A DNA stretch of 47,465 nt from an uncultured Caldimonas sp. (GCF_946480305.1 NZ_CAMLJQ010000035.1:1-47465), one strand, 5' to 3'. Numbered from the stretch's first letter, positions 28,053 through 36,674 are shown. Notes: a model not told the origin generated them from the sequence alone. Numbers and translations are program-made.

Positions 28053-28675
28053 GGGTGCGCTCCGCCAAGCCAGCGGAGGATGGGTTGCCACTGCTCCATG
28101 TCCCGCTCGACGCGACTGGGAGCGACGTCCCACAGTGTCAGGCCGCGGGCGGCGAGCTGGATGTAGTTTTGCGTATCGCGCAGGTAGCCGATCACCGGCA
28201 CCTCGAGCGTGGAGGCGAAGGCGCGCAACTGGTCGGCGGCGATGGTGCCCTCCTTGACCCGCATGCCGATCACGCCGGCCTGCACCTTGTCGGATTTGCG
28301 GTGCGCGAGCACGTCGTTGAGGAATTCGCGCGTGGCGTAGATGTCGAAGATGCTCGGCTGCAGCGGCACGACGATCCTGTCGGCCAGCTTCATCACCTCG
28401 TCGAACCGCTTGCCGTGCAGGCCCGCGGGCGTGTCGAGCACCACGTGGGTGGTGCCCCTGGGCGGCTTCACGATCTCGTCGTGCGACGCCTCCCACGTGG
28501 CGATGGGGCGCGCGGCCTGGGGCCGCAGCGACAGCCACGTGCGGGAGGACTGCTGCCGGTCGACGTCGCCGAGCATCACCTTGTGCCCCTGGGAGGCGAA
28601 GTAGCCCGCGAGGTTGGTGGACAACGTGGACTTGCCCACGCCACCCTTCGGATTCGCCACCACGATCACCGGCAT
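28049..28675 (-). CDS. ParA-family ATPase (orphan)
   Basis: 208 residues beginning MPVIVVANPKGGVGKSTLSTN, the deviant Walker A (KGGVGKST) of ParA/MinD ATPases. A Walker A' segment is VMLGDVDRQQSSRTWLSLR, and the Walker B-type strand is THVVLDTPAGLHG. The length is that of small ParA/VirC1/McdA-like proteins that position cargo on the nucleoid; no parB, parS-like cluster or plasmid gene is near, so it is not a plasmid partition system here. Overlaps the MaoC-like gene by ATGA. Divergent from the KefF-like gene with a 111-bp gap. Confidence 0.9.
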   Translation of the reverse strand: MPVIVVANPKGGVGKSTLSTNLAGYFASQGHKVMLGDVDRQQSSRTWLSLRPQAARPIATWEASHDEIVKPPRGTTHVVLDTPAGLHGKRFDEVMKLADRIVVPLQPSIFDIYATREFLNDVLAHRKSDKVQAGVIGMRVKEGTIAADQLRAFASTLEVPVIGYLRDTQNYIQLAARGLTLWDVAPSRVERDMEQWQPILRWLGGAHP

Positions 28676-28786
28676 CGCATCCTCCGCCTGTTCGAATGGA
28701 ATCGGGTAATGTTAGCGGCGCCCGCCCCGGGCCGTCTCAAGACAAACCACGACGCGCGTCACGTGCGCGACACCCAGAAGGCTTGC

Positions 28787-29395
28787 ATGCCCCGCATCCT
28801 CGTCCTCGCGGCCCATCCGCAACTGCACCTGTCCCACGTCAACGCCTCCCTGCTGCAAGCCGCGCGGGCCCTGCCCGCCGACAGTGTGGAAGTGCGCGAC
28901 CTGTATGCGCTCTACCCGGACTACCTGATCGACGTGCAGGCCGAGCAGCAAGCGCTGGCGGCCGCGCAACTGATCGTCTGGATGCACCCGATCCAGTGGT
29001 ACAGCATGCCCGCGTTGATGAAGCTGTGGCTCGACGAAGTGCTCACCTACGGCTGGGCGTACGGGCGATCCGGCGGGGTGCTGCGGGGCAAGGACGTGTG
29101 GCTGGTGGCGTCGACCGGCGGGCCGGCATCGTCCTACCACCCGGCCAGCTACAACCGCTACTTCTTCGAGGCCTTCCTGCCGCCCTATGAACAGACCGCC
29201 GCGCTGTGCGGTCTGCGCTTCCTGCCGCCGCTGTTGCTGCACGGCGCGCACACCGTCGGCGCGCCGGCACTGCTGGCGCACACCGAGGTGTTTGCCGAGC
29301 GCCTGCGCAGCTACCCCCGCTGGCCCGAGCTCGACCAGATGGACGAATGCCCGGCCTGCGACGTGCCGCCGTCGGCGCGACCCACCGCTGAATGA
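28787..29395 (+). CDS. KefF-like NAD(P)H:quinone oxidoreductase (K+ efflux ancillary flavoprotein)
   Basis: 202 residues of the flavodoxin-like NQO1/KefF family: RILVLAAHPQLHLSHVNASLL (flavin phosphate loop region), LIVWMHPIQWYSMPALMKLWLDEV (the active-site signature), and VWLVASTGGPASSYHP. In E. coli, KefF binds to and activates the KefC K+/H+ antiporter and also has quinone reductase activity. The kefC-like gene follows 45 nt downstream on the same strand, which strongly supports this role. Cys residues near the C-terminus (C-P-A-C) are not a family feature I know of. ATG at 28787 chosen because the first strand follows directly. Confidence 0.9.
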   Translation: MPRILVLAAHPQLHLSHVNASLLQAARALPADSVEVRDLYALYPDYLIDVQAEQQALAAAQLIVWMHPIQWYSMPALMKLWLDEVLTYGWAYGRSGGVLRGKDVWLVASTGGPASSYHPASYNRYFFEAFLPPYEQTAALCGLRFLPPLLLHGAHTVGAPALLAHTEVFAERLRSYPRWPELDQMDECPACDVPPSARPTAE

Positions 29396-29440
29396 GGCGG
29401 CCCCCCTTTCCCTTGTCACCTGACCCGCAAGGCGCCACGC

Positions 29441-31252
29441 ATGGAAGCATCCACCTGGTTGACCAACTCGCTCGTCTACCTCGCCGCTGCGGTGATCGCT
29501 GTGCCGCTCGCCAAGGCCTTGGGGCTGGGCTCCATCCTCGGCTACCTGGTGGCCGGCATGGCGATCGGCCCCTGGGGTCTCGGCCTCGTGCGCGAAGCGG
29601 GGCAGATCCTCAGCTTCTCCGAGTTCGGCGTGGTGCTGATGCTGTTCCTCGTCGGCATGGACCTGGAACCCGCGCGCCTGTGGGCCCTGCGCAAGCCCAT
29701 CTTCGGCTGGGGCAGCGTGCAGGTGCTGGCCAGCACCGTCCTGGTCGCATTGCTCGGTGTGGCGGCGGGTTGGTCGTGGCAGGTGAGCGTGGTGGCCGGC
29801 TTCGGGCTGAGCATGTCGTCGACTGCCATCGCGCTCGGCGTGCTGGGCGAGCGGCACCTGCTCGCGCGCGATTCCGGCCGCGCCGTGCTGTCCATCTCGC
29901 TGTTCCAGGACGTGGCCTCCATCCCCTTCCTCGCGTTGCTGCCCTTGCTCGGCAGCGTGGCCGCCGCCGATCAGGCGGGCGGTTCGGCGGCAGGCCTGAA
30001 GGCAGTGGCCATGGTGGCCGCCGTCATCCTGGGGGGCCGGCTGCTGCTGCGCCCGGTGTTGCGCTGGATCGCCAAGAGCGACTCGCGCGAGATCTTCACC
30101 GCCGCATCGCTGCTGCTGGTCGTCGCCACCGCCGCCTTGATGCATGCCGTGGGCATGTCGATGGCGCTCGGCGCCTTCCTTGCCGGCGTGCTGCTGGCCG
30201 ACAGCGAATACCGCCGGCAGCTGCAGACCGACATCGAGCCCTTCAAGGGACTGTTGATGGGTCTGTTCTTCATCGCGGTGGGCATGTCGATCGACTTCTC
30301 GGTCGTGCGGTCCAACCCACTGCTGATCGCCATGGTCCTGGTGTGCTTCCTCACCCTGAAGCTGCTCGTCATGTGGGCGATCGCGCGGTGGATGCCGATC
30401 CCCCGGCCCGAACGGTCCGTGTTCATGCTGTTGCTCGCGCAGGGCGGCGAGTTCGGCTTCGTCGTGCTGCAGGCCGGCGCCCTGGCAGGTGTGCTCGATG
30501 CCGCGACCGCCTCCATCCTGGTGGCAGCCGTGGCGCTGTCCATGTTGATGACCCCCCTGCTGCTGGTGGTCGTCGACCGCCTGCTGTCGCCTGCCCTCAC
30601 GGGTCACGGCGCCGCGCCAATTTCGGAACTGAGCGAGCCCCAGGACGCCCCCGTGCTGATCGCGGGCTTCGGTCGCTACGGCCAGATCATCGGCCGCCTG
30701 CTGTATGCCAACGGCGTGAGCGCCACCGTGCTCGACCACGACCCGGACCAGGTCGAGGCGATCCGCCGCTTCGGCTGGCGCGTGCACTATGGCGACGCCA
30801 CTCGCCTGGACCTGCTGCGCGTGGCCGGTGCCGGCGATGCCCGGGTGCTGGTGATCGCCGTCGACGACATCGAGCAGAGCCTGCAGATCGCCGACCTTGC
30901 GCGCGAGCACTTCCCTCACCTGCACATCGTGGCCCGAGCACGCAACGTGACCCACTGGTACGAGCTGCGCCGACGCGGCGTGACCGACATCGAGCGCGAA
31001 ACCCTCGACTCGGCGCTGATGAGCGGACGCACCGTGCTGCAGGCGATGGGCTGGCATCCGCACCACGCACGGCAGCTGGCCCTGCGCTTCAGGCGGCACA
31101 CCGTGGAGCAGCTGGAAGCGCAGTTGCCGCACTACCAGGATCAGGCCAAGCTGATCGCGATCGCGAAGCAGGGGCGGCAGCAGCTGGAGGAGCTGTTTGC
31201 GCAGGAGCGGCAGAGTGGGGAGGTCCGCAAGCGGGAGGGATGGGGGAGGTGA
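29441..31252 (+). CDS. Glutathione-regulated K+/H+ antiporter-like protein (KefB/KefC family)
   Basis: 603 residues. The first 390 residues form a CPA2-type antiporter with about 12-13 membrane helices (SLVYLAAAVIAVPLAKALGL, GYLVAGMAIGPWGLGLV, FLVGMDLEP, FGLSMSSTAIALGVL). A cytoplasmic RCK/KTN domain follows, with the Rossmann motif VLIAGFGRYGQIIGRLLY, an acidic DHDPDQVE at the end of the second strand and YGDATRLDLLRVAGAGDA. A C-terminal helical tail is present. The family releases K+ and acidifies the cytoplasm upon electrophile detoxification via glutathione adducts. Paired with the KefF-like gene just upstream. The 3' end runs into a large non-coding inverted-repeat region. Confidence 0.93.
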   Translation: MEASTWLTNSLVYLAAAVIAVPLAKALGLGSILGYLVAGMAIGPWGLGLVREAGQILSFSEFGVVLMLFLVGMDLEPARLWALRKPIFGWGSVQVLASTVLVALLGVAAGWSWQVSVVAGFGLSMSSTAIALGVLGERHLLARDSGRAVLSISLFQDVASIPFLALLPLLGSVAAADQAGGSAAGLKAVAMVAAVILGGRLLLRPVLRWIAKSDSREIFTAASLLLVVATAALMHAVGMSMALGAFLAGVLLADSEYRRQLQTDIEPFKGLLMGLFFIAVGMSIDFSVVRSNPLLIAMVLVCFLTLKLLVMWAIARWMPIPRPERSVFMLLLAQGGEFGFVVLQAGALAGVLDAATASILVAAVALSMLMTPLLLVVVDRLLSPALTGHGAAPISELSEPQDAPVLIAGFGRYGQIIGRLLYANGVSATVLDHDPDQVEAIRRFGWRVHYGDATRLDLLRVAGAGDARVLVIAVDDIEQSLQIADLAREHFPHLHIVARARNVTHWYELRRRGVTDIERETLDSALMSGRTVLQAMGWHPHHARQLALRFRRHTVEQLEAQLPHYQDQAKLIAIAKQGRQQLEELFAQERQSGEVRKREGWGR

Positions 31253-31269
31253 TGGGGGGGCTTGCAGCT

Positions 31270-31809
31270 TGCAGCTTGCTGGCGGCTGCCCGCCGACGCG
31301 GGGGGAATCGCTGCGCAAGCCTGCTCTTTCGCGCCGGGAGTCCGCCCCGGCGGGCGGGTAACTTTCTTCTGGGCCCAGAAGAAAGTCACCAAAGAAGAGG
31401 GCTTGAATGCAACACCATGCATTCGTCGGACTCGCTGCGGAAACACAGTCCGGTGGGCGGTTGATGACCGCCAGAAGTAGCTCGAACGACGGCTCCATTT
31501 GTGTTTCGGGCTCGCTGCGCATCGCCCTCGGCGGGGTTTCGGCTGACTTTTCGAGGGTCTCGCGCAGCGGACCCGAAACGTTGAACGAGCGGCTGTTGCT
31601 GGCGTGCACGGCGGCGATCAACCGCCCGCCGGGCCGACTCAAAGAAGCACAACGGTCGAACCGAATGGTGTTGCATTCCAGCTTCTTCTTTGGTGACTTT
31701 CTTCTGGCAGAAGAAAGTTACCCGCCCGCCGGGGCGGACTCCCGGCGCGAAAGAGCAGGCTTGCGCAGCGCCCACCCCCGCGTCAGCGGGCAGCCGCCAG
31801 CAAACTGCA
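31270..31809. repeat. ~540-bp imperfect palindromic intergenic element
   Basis: The 593-bp gap 31253-31845 holds no credible gene. Its outer arms are inverted copies: 31310-31370 is a perfect 61-bp reverse complement of 31709-31769, and the similarity extends outward to 31270 and 31809. Weaker complementarity continues inward through AATGCAACACCAT and GTTTCGGG segments to a centre near 31540. Each arm also contains its own small palindrome: 31361-31386 is a perfect 26-bp palindrome around GGGCCC, and 31696-31718 is a 10-bp stem with a 3-nt loop. The element lies between convergent kefC-like and TSUP genes. There is no transposase and no obvious target-site duplication. It resembles dispersed non-coding repeats that I recall from Comamonadaceae-like genomes (recollection, not checked). 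Confidence 0.85.
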
Positions 31810-31845
31810 CCCCCCAACCGGCCCAAGGCCACCCCCCCCTCCTCC

Positions 31846-32610
31846 TCAAACCGAATCCCAAACCAACTTCACCCCGGTGAGCAACATCCCCCCATACACC
31901 AGCCGGTAGAACCACGCCACGCTCACGCGGTGCACCAACCGCACCCCCATCCACACCCCCAGCGGGGCCAGCGGCATCAACACCAGGGCGGTCGCCATGT
32001 TGCGCAGGTCGATCAGCCCGAGCCAGGCGTACGGGATCCACTTCGACGCATTGACGGCCGCGAAGAACACCGCCATCGTCGCGGCGAAGGTGACCGGCGG
32101 CAGCCGCAGCGGCAGCACGTAGGCGTTGACCGGCGGTCCGCCGGCATGGGCGACGAAGCTCGTGAAGCCGGACGCGACACCGAGCAGCCAGCCCAGCCAG
32201 CGGGGCGGTGGCGGCGAGTCGGCCCTGGGCGGGAAGAACAGCCGCTGCGCCAGGAACAGCAGGGTCAGCGCCCCCACCACGCCGGCCACCGTCTGAGGCG
32301 AGAGCACGCCGAACAGCGCCGTGCCGACCCCGGTGCCGATCAGCCCGGCCGGCAGCAGCAGGCGGATCAACGAGCGGTCGAAGTGCTTCACGTACGCGGC
32401 GACGCCGAGCGCGTCCATCACGGCGAGCAGCGGCAGCATGATGGCCGCGGCCTGGGGCACGGGGATGGCCAGCGCCATGATGGGCACGGCCAGCGAGCCG
32501 AACCCGGCGCCGAAACCGCTCTTGGACAAGCCCATCAGCAGCACGGCAGGCACCGCCACGGCATAGAACCACGGGTCGGCGATCAGCGCCGCGCCGAGTG
32601 CGTCAGGCAA
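31846..32610 (-). CDS. TSUP-family (TauE/SafE) permease
   Basis: About 254 residues with 7-8 hydrophobic helices. The first helix carries the family motif [20 protein letters not shown]; later segments include [22 protein letters not shown], the second repeat of the motif with the conserved H-A-G-G-P. TSUP proteins export sulfite, sulfoacetate or other organosulfur anions or import small organic acids. No sulfur gene is adjacent. Start: a TTG at 32610, overlapping the 3' end of the nitroreductase gene by 8 bp, gives the right length; the frame stays open upstream but without homology. Start confidence is moderate. Probably co-transcribed with the nitroreductase gene. Confidence 0.85.
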   Translation of the reverse strand: MPDALGAALIADPWFYAVAVPAVLLMGLSKSGFGAGFGSLAVPIMALAIPVPQAAAIMLPLLAVMDALGVAAYVKHFDRSLIRLLLPAGLIGTGVGTALFGVLSPQTVAGVVGALTLLFLAQRLFFPPRADSPPPPRWLGWLLGVASGFTSFVAHAGGPPVNAYVLPLRLPPVTFAATMAVFFAAVNASKWIPYAWLGLIDLRNMATALVLMPLAPLGVWMGVRLVHRVSVAWFYRLVYGGMLLTGVKLVWDSV

Positions 32611-33181
32611 TGCGGCAGGCCTCGTCGAAGTGCAGGCGCGGGCTGCGTGGGAACAACCGGCTCGCGTCGCCATAGCCGAGGCTGCAGACGAAATTCGTCT
32701 TGACCGCCGTGCCGAGCCAGAACTCGGCATCCATGCGCGGTGCATCGAAACCGCTCATCGGCCCGCAGTCCAGGCCCAACGCACGCGCCGCCATGATGAA
32801 GTAGCCGCCTTGCAGGCTGGAGTTGCGGAACGCGGTCGACTGGATCACGGCGTCGTCCCCCTCGAACCAGGAACGTGCGCCCGGGTTGTGCGGAAACAGC
32901 TGCGGCAGCTTCTCGTAGAACTTCATGTCCATGCCGATGACGGCGGTCACGGGCGCCTGGGCGGTCTTGGCCTGGTTGCCTTCGCTCATGCAGGCCACCA
33001 GCCGTGCCTTGGCCTCGGCCGACTTGACGAAGACGATGCGTGCCGGGCAGCAGTTGGCCGAGGTGGGGCCGAACTTCATCATGTCGTAGAGCCGGTGCAG
33101 CAGCTCGTCGGGCACCGGGCGGTCGAGCCAGACGTTGTGGGTGCGCGCGTCGTCGAACAACTGCTCGGTGGTGATGTTCAT
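32603..33181 (-). CDS. Nitroreductase-family protein (RutE/HadB-like malonic semialdehyde reductase)
   Basis: 192 residues of the FMN-dependent nitroreductase superfamily, of the RutE/YdfN subgroup. Characteristic segments are [21 protein letters not shown] (FMN phosphate-binding and dimer region), [19 protein letters not shown], and [19 protein letters not shown]. RutE reduces malonic semialdehyde to 3-hydroxypropionate in pyrimidine breakdown, but no rut operon is here, so a broader NADH-dependent nitro/enal reductase role is equally likely. Divergent from the DUF1841 gene with only 37 bp between start codons. The following TSUP gene overlaps its 3' end. Confidence 0.88.
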   Translation of the reverse strand: MNITTEQLFDDARTHNVWLDRPVPDELLHRLYDMMKFGPTSANCCPARIVFVKSAEAKARLVACMSEGNQAKTAQAPVTAVIGMDMKFYEKLPQLFPHNPGARSWFEGDDAVIQSTAFRNSSLQGGYFIMAARALGLDCGPMSGFDAPRMDAEFWLGTAVKTNFVCSLGYGDASRLFPRSPRLHFDEACRIA

Positions 33182-33218
33182 GGCAGTGAGGTGTTGGGGA
33201 AACGGCGAGAATTGTCAG

Positions 33219-33650
33219 ATGTTTGCCCCCTCCCAACACGACGTGCGGCTTTTCTTCTGCGAGGCCTATCGCAAGCACCGCGCCGCCGAGCCGCTGACGC
33301 CGATCGAGGCCATCGCCGCCGACTGGATCGCCGAGCACCCCGAATACCACGCCGAGCTGGCCGACGCCGAGGCGGCCAAGGCAGCGAGCTACCAGGTGGA
33401 GGAAGGCCGCACCAACCCCTTCCTGCACCTGGCGATGCATCTTTCGATCACCGAGCAGATCGGCATCGACCAGCCGCGCGGCATCAAGCAGGCGTACGAG
33501 TTGCTGGCGCGCCGGTTGGGCTCAGCGCACGATGCCCAGCATGAAGTGATGGAATGCCTGGGCGAGATGATCTGGGCGTCGCAGCGCAGCGGCCTGCCGC
33601 CCGACGGCGACGCCTACATCGACTGCGTGAGGCGCCGCGCAACACGCTGA
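33219..33650 (+). CDS. DUF1841 family protein
   Basis: 143 residues, small, soluble and mostly helical, beginning MFAPSQHDVRLFFCEAYRKH. The conserved middle LTPIEAIAADWIAEHPEYH and the HxxxxxMHLSITEQ-like LHLAMHLSITEQIGID, plus the late H-EVMECLGEMIW, are typical of the DUF1841 family of beta/gamma-proteobacteria. The role is unknown; several conserved His/Glu residues could bind a metal (inference). ATG at 33219 starts directly at the family's first conserved residues. Followed by a strong terminator shared with the convergent cytochrome gene. Confidence 0.87.
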   Translation: MFAPSQHDVRLFFCEAYRKHRAAEPLTPIEAIAADWIAEHPEYHAELADAEAAKAASYQVEEGRTNPFLHLAMHLSITEQIGIDQPRGIKQAYELLARRLGSAHDAQHEVMECLGEMIWASQRSGLPPDGDAYIDCVRRRATR

Positions 33651-33721
33651 GGTGCCCGGTGCGTGTCACCCAGCGGACACGACATCGGCGACAACCGCTC
33701 TACCCTGCCGGCACCCGGCCA

Positions 33722-33755
33722 CGAAAAAGGCCGCTCGATGGAGCGGCCTTTTTCG
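33722..33755. terminator. Bidirectional intrinsic terminator
   Basis: A perfect 15-bp stem (CGAAAAAGGCCGCTC with its complement) closes on the loop GATG. A-run and T-run flank the GC-rich core on either side, so it works as a Rho-independent terminator in both directions, for the DUF1841 gene (+) and the cytochrome c gene (-). Confidence 0.9.
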
Positions 33756-33773
33756 ATGCGATCAGCGCACCGG

Positions 33774-34427
33774 TCAGCGGAAGCGATCCTGTGCGACGAC
33801 CTTCATCTCGCCGGGCAGCGAGCCGATGTACTGCGCCATTGCCTTCAACTCGGCATTGGTGAACTGCTTGACCTGGCCCGCCATGATGGCGTTGGCACGG
33901 CCGATGTGCGGGTTGTTGTCGGTCTTGTAGGACTTCAGCGCAACGAAGAGGTAGTCAGGATGCTGACCCGCGATCTTGGGATAGGAACCGTCGATCGGTT
34001 TGCTGAAGTTGGCGCCGTGGCACGACACGCAGGCGCCCTTCTGCAGCAGGGCGGCGACCTCGGCGCTCGGCTGCTTGGCGGGCTGCTCGGGCACGGGTTG
34101 GGTGTTCTGCGGCAGGGCTTCGTAGTAGGCGGCGATGTCGGCCATGTCCTGCTCGCTCAGCGACTCGGCGATGCCGCGCATGGTGGGGTGCTTGCGCTCG
34201 CCCTTCTTGTAGGCGTTCAGCGACGCCACGATGTACTTCGCACCCTGGCCGGCGATCATCGGCACCTTGTGCACTTCCGGGAAGCTGGACTGGTAGCCCG
34301 GGATGCTGTGGCAGCCGATGCACATGGCCACCTTGCCTGCACCCGCTTTCGCGTCCTGCGCCTGCGCGGCGCCTGCAAAACCGGCCACCGCGGCCAGCAC
34401 CATCATCGTGGAAAGCACTTTTTTCAT
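33774..34427 (-). CDS. Diheme c-type cytochrome (cytochrome c4-like)
   Basis: 217 residues. A Sec signal peptide (MKKVLSTMMVLAAVAGFAGA, cleaved after AQA) is followed by two cytochrome c domains, each with a CxxCH haem site: CIGCH in the first and CVSCH in the second. Met axial ligands are likely in HPTMRGIAE and in NAIMAGQVKQF. The duplicated layout and length match cytochrome c4, a periplasmic electron carrier to cbb3/aa3 oxidases. Start ATG at 34427, since codons upstream do not belong to the signal peptide. A perfect TATAAT on the minus strand (34468-34473) is a good -10 candidate, giving a leader of about 35 nt. The gene ends at a strong terminator. Confidence 0.94.
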   Translation of the reverse strand: MKKVLSTMMVLAAVAGFAGAAQAQDAKAGAGKVAMCIGCHSIPGYQSSFPEVHKVPMIAGQGAKYIVASLNAYKKGERKHPTMRGIAESLSEQDMADIAAYYEALPQNTQPVPEQPAKQPSAEVAALLQKGACVSCHGANFSKPIDGSYPKIAGQHPDYLFVALKSYKTDNNPHIGRANAIMAGQVKQFTNAELKAMAQYIGSLPGEMKVVAQDRFR

Positions 34428-34467
34428 GGGTTGCGCGAAGGAGTTCTGGAATTCAAAGCAACCCCGC

Positions 34468-34490
34468 ATTATAGGCCCGGCTCTTATACT
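34468..34490. promoter_or_regulatory. Back-to-back -10 elements between cytochrome c4 and MoxR genes
   Basis: ATTATA at 34468-34473 is TATAAT on the minus strand, facing the cytochrome gene; TATACT at 34485-34490 faces the MoxR gene on the plus strand. They are 11 bp apart, so polymerases bound to both would clash. No good -35 hexamer was found for either, so the calls rest on the -10s and their distances (about 41 and 40 nt) from the start codons. Confidence 0.45.
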
Positions 34491-34529
34491 GGCCTGGCGT
34501 CGTCAACCCATTGATTCATCGCAGGTTCC

Positions 34530-35372
34530 ATGAAGTTTCAAGGCTCCGAGAATTACGTCGCCACCGACGACCTGATGCTGGCGGTCAATGCCGCCATCAC
34601 GCTCAAGCGCCCGCTGCTCGTCAAGGGCGAGCCGGGCACCGGCAAGACGATGCTGGCCGAGGAGGTGGCGCGCTCGCTGGGCATGCCGCTGCTGCAGTGG
34701 CACGTCAAGTCCACCACCAAGGCGCAGCAGGGCCTGTACGAATACGACGCGGTGAGCCGGCTGCGCGACAGCCAGCTCGGGGACGAACGCGTCAAGGACA
34801 TCCACAACTACATCGTCAAGGGTGTGCTGTGGCAGGCCTTCGAGGCCGAACAGCCGGTGGCGTTGCTGATCGACGAGATCGACAAGGCGGACATCGAATT
34901 CCCCAACGACCTGCTGCGCGAACTCGACCGCATGGAGTTCTACGTCTACGAGACGCGCCAGATGGTCGCCGCGAAGCACCGACCGCTGGTGTTCATCACC
35001 TCCAACAACGAGAAGGAGCTGCCCGACGCCTTCCTGCGCCGCTGCTTCTTCCACTACATCCGCTTCCCCGACGCCGAGACGATGAAGGACATCGTGCAGG
35101 TGCACTTCCCCGGCCTGAAGAAGGAGTTGCTGGCCGCGGCGATGAAGAACTTCTACGACGTGCGCAACCTGCCCGGGCTGAAGAAGAAACCGTCCACCAG
35201 CGAACTGCTCGACTGGCTCAAGCTGCTGGTGGCCGAAGACATTCCGCTCGAGGCGCTGCAGAGCAGGGACGACAAGGTCACGGTGCCGCCACTGGTCGGC
35301 GCGCTGCTGAAGAACGAGCAGGACGTGACGCTGTTCGAGAAGCTCGTCTTCATGCAGAGGCACAACCGGTGA
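34530..35372 (+). CDS. MoxR-family AAA+ ATPase
   Basis: 280 residues with all AAA+ motifs: Walker A GEPGTGKT (about residue 36), Walker B LLIDEIDKAD, sensor 1 in FITSNNEKELPDAFLRR with the arginine finger following, and a C-terminal lid domain. The MoxR clade works as a chaperone-like ATPase that, with a partner VWA protein, activates or inserts metal cofactors into enzyme complexes (known from CoxD/CoxE, NorQ/NorD, RavA/ViaA). The CoxE-like VWA gene of this locus lies about 1.3 kb downstream, separated by a GNAT gene and a convergent unknown gene. Its stop overlaps the GTG of the GNAT gene. Confidence 0.94.
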   Translation: MKFQGSENYVATDDLMLAVNAAITLKRPLLVKGEPGTGKTMLAEEVARSLGMPLLQWHVKSTTKAQQGLYEYDAVSRLRDSQLGDERVKDIHNYIVKGVLWQAFEAEQPVALLIDEIDKADIEFPNDLLRELDRMEFYVYETRQMVAAKHRPLVFITSNNEKELPDAFLRRCFFHYIRFPDAETMKDIVQVHFPGLKKELLAAAMKNFYDVRNLPGLKKKPSTSELLDWLKLLVAEDIPLEALQSRDDKVTVPPLVGALLKNEQDVTLFEKLVFMQRHNR

Positions 35373-35980
35373 TCCGGCTCGCGCCCGTCACCCTCGAAGG
35401 CCACGGCGTGCGCCTGGAGCCGCTGTCGCCCGAGCATGAAGCGGGGTTGCGCGAGGCGGCGGCCGACGGCGAGTTGTGGACGCTGCGCATCACCTCGGTG
35501 CCCGAACCGGAGCGCACCGGGGCCTACATCGACGCCGCATTGCAAGGCCAGGCTGCCGGCACGATGCTGCCTTTTGCGGTGCGTGACCAGGCCTCGGGGC
35601 GCATCGTGGGATCGACCCGCTACCACGACATCGTTGCCGCGATCGACCGGGTCGAGATCGGCTACACGTGGTACGCGGCCAGCATGCAGCGCACGCACGT
35701 CAACACGGCGTGCAAGCTGCTGCTGATGACGCATGCCTTCGAGACGCTCGGCTGCCAGGTCGTCGGCTGGCGCACCGACATCGAGAACCACCGCTCCCAG
35801 CGCGCGATCGAGCGGCTCGGCGCCCGGCGGGACGGCGTGCTGCGCCACCACGCGCTGCGCCGCGACGGCACGGTGCGCGACACCGTGATGTACAGCCTGC
35901 TGCGCAGCGAATGGCCCGCGGTGCGCGAACGGTTGCAGGCACTGGCGACACGCCCGGCCGCCAACGTCGCTCACGAATAG
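35369..35980 (+). CDS. GNAT-family N-acetyltransferase (RimJ/RimL-like)
   Basis: 203 residues from a GTG at 35369 that overlaps the MoxR stop (GTGA), so translation is coupled. The fold is read from LEGHGVRLEPLSPEHEAGL (strand 1 and helix 1), FAVRDQASGRIVGSTRYHDI, the strand EIGYTWYAAS, and the acetyl-CoA-binding TACKLLLMTHAFE region followed by WRTDIENHRSQRAIERLGAR, the typical end of RimJ/RimL enzymes. These acetylate N-terminal amino groups of proteins or small amines; the substrate is unknown. The coupling to MoxR is the notable point. The 3' end overlaps the convergent unknown gene by 10 bp. Confidence 0.88.
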   Translation: MIRLAPVTLEGHGVRLEPLSPEHEAGLREAAADGELWTLRITSVPEPERTGAYIDAALQGQAAGTMLPFAVRDQASGRIVGSTRYHDIVAAIDRVEIGYTWYAASMQRTHVNTACKLLLMTHAFETLGCQVVGWRTDIENHRSQRAIERLGARRDGVLRHHALRRDGTVRDTVMYSLLRSEWPAVRERLQALATRPAANVAHE

Positions 35981-36471
35981 AACAGCTGGCGGGGCTGTTG
36001 ACGCAATGCCTGCTTCGCAAACGCGCGGATCAGCATCGCCACCATGCCGGAGAAGGCTTCATCGAACTCTGCCTCGCCGCCGCTGACCGCCACGACGATG
36101 CCGTCGAGGCAGACGCTGCCCCACAGCGTGGTGTCGCCCGGGCGCAACCGGTAAGGCTCGGCCGTCTGCACGCGGAAGCTGTCGGCACCGTGTTGCCAGC
36201 TGATGCGCGCCTTCGCGCGTGCAAAGCCGGCGTAGTCGGCATCCCAGTCCTCGCGGCGCCCGCCGATGGATTGCTCGTAGAGGATGGCCTCTTCGAAACT
36301 CGCGTTCATCGGCGTGCGTGCGGGGTCCATCACGACGACATGCATGAAACCGCCCTGGTTGATGCGGTCGTCGCGGGTCGATGCTTCGAGGATGGGCAGA
36401 GCAAGCTCGACGGCACGTTGAGCCATGTCACGGTCGACGAGTGCGCTGTCGCTGGTGCGGTGGGTGGTCAT
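35971..36471 (-). CDS. Conserved-looking hypothetical protein
   Basis: 166 residues, not assigned to a family. It opens MTTHRTSDSALVDRDMAQRA and has strand/helix segments GGFMHVVVMDPARTP, EEAILYEQSIGGRREDWDADY, LWGSVCLDGIVVAVSGGEAEF and AFSGMVAMLIRAFAKQAL. The GGF...VVMDP and VSGGEAEFDEAFSG pieces recall the small alpha/beta fold of GlcG/HbpS-like proteins, but the resemblance is too weak to call. No signal peptide or membrane segment. Codon usage looks normal for the window, so the gene is probably real. It interrupts the plus-strand MoxR-GNAT...VWA series and overlaps the GNAT stop by 10 bp. Start is uncertain. Confidence 0.7.
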   Translation of the reverse strand: MTTHRTSDSALVDRDMAQRAVELALPILEASTRDDRINQGGFMHVVVMDPARTPMNASFEEAILYEQSIGGRREDWDADYAGFARAKARISWQHGADSFRVQTAEPYRLRPGDTTLWGSVCLDGIVVAVSGGEAEFDEAFSGMVAMLIRAFAKQALRQQPRQLFYS

Positions 36472-36674
36472 GTCGGTACGGCAGTAGCCGGAAAGTGGCG
36501 TTGCCGCAGGCATGGCAAACACCGTGCCGCGGGCAGCGCGTCCTGGGCCCGCTCGAAGGGCCGGCAGGCTTTTCCGCCGCGGCCGCAAGCTTTACCGCCG
36601 CGCAATTCGCATGGTCTGGTTGCACATGCCGACGCGCGCCGGGCCACAATACCTTCCTTCCCGGACGCCCGCCC

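Noticed and set aside
28049..28675. ParA gene as a sign of an integrated plasmid or partition locus
   Set aside because: No parB partner, no parS-like repeats and no replication gene nearby; gene style matches the surroundings.
31386..31880. Short open frames in the kefC-TSUP gap encoding peptides such as RPPGRTPGAKEQA
   Set aside because: The same peptide appears in both arms because the DNA is an inverted repeat; no ribosome sites or family resemblance. Treated as non-coding repeat.
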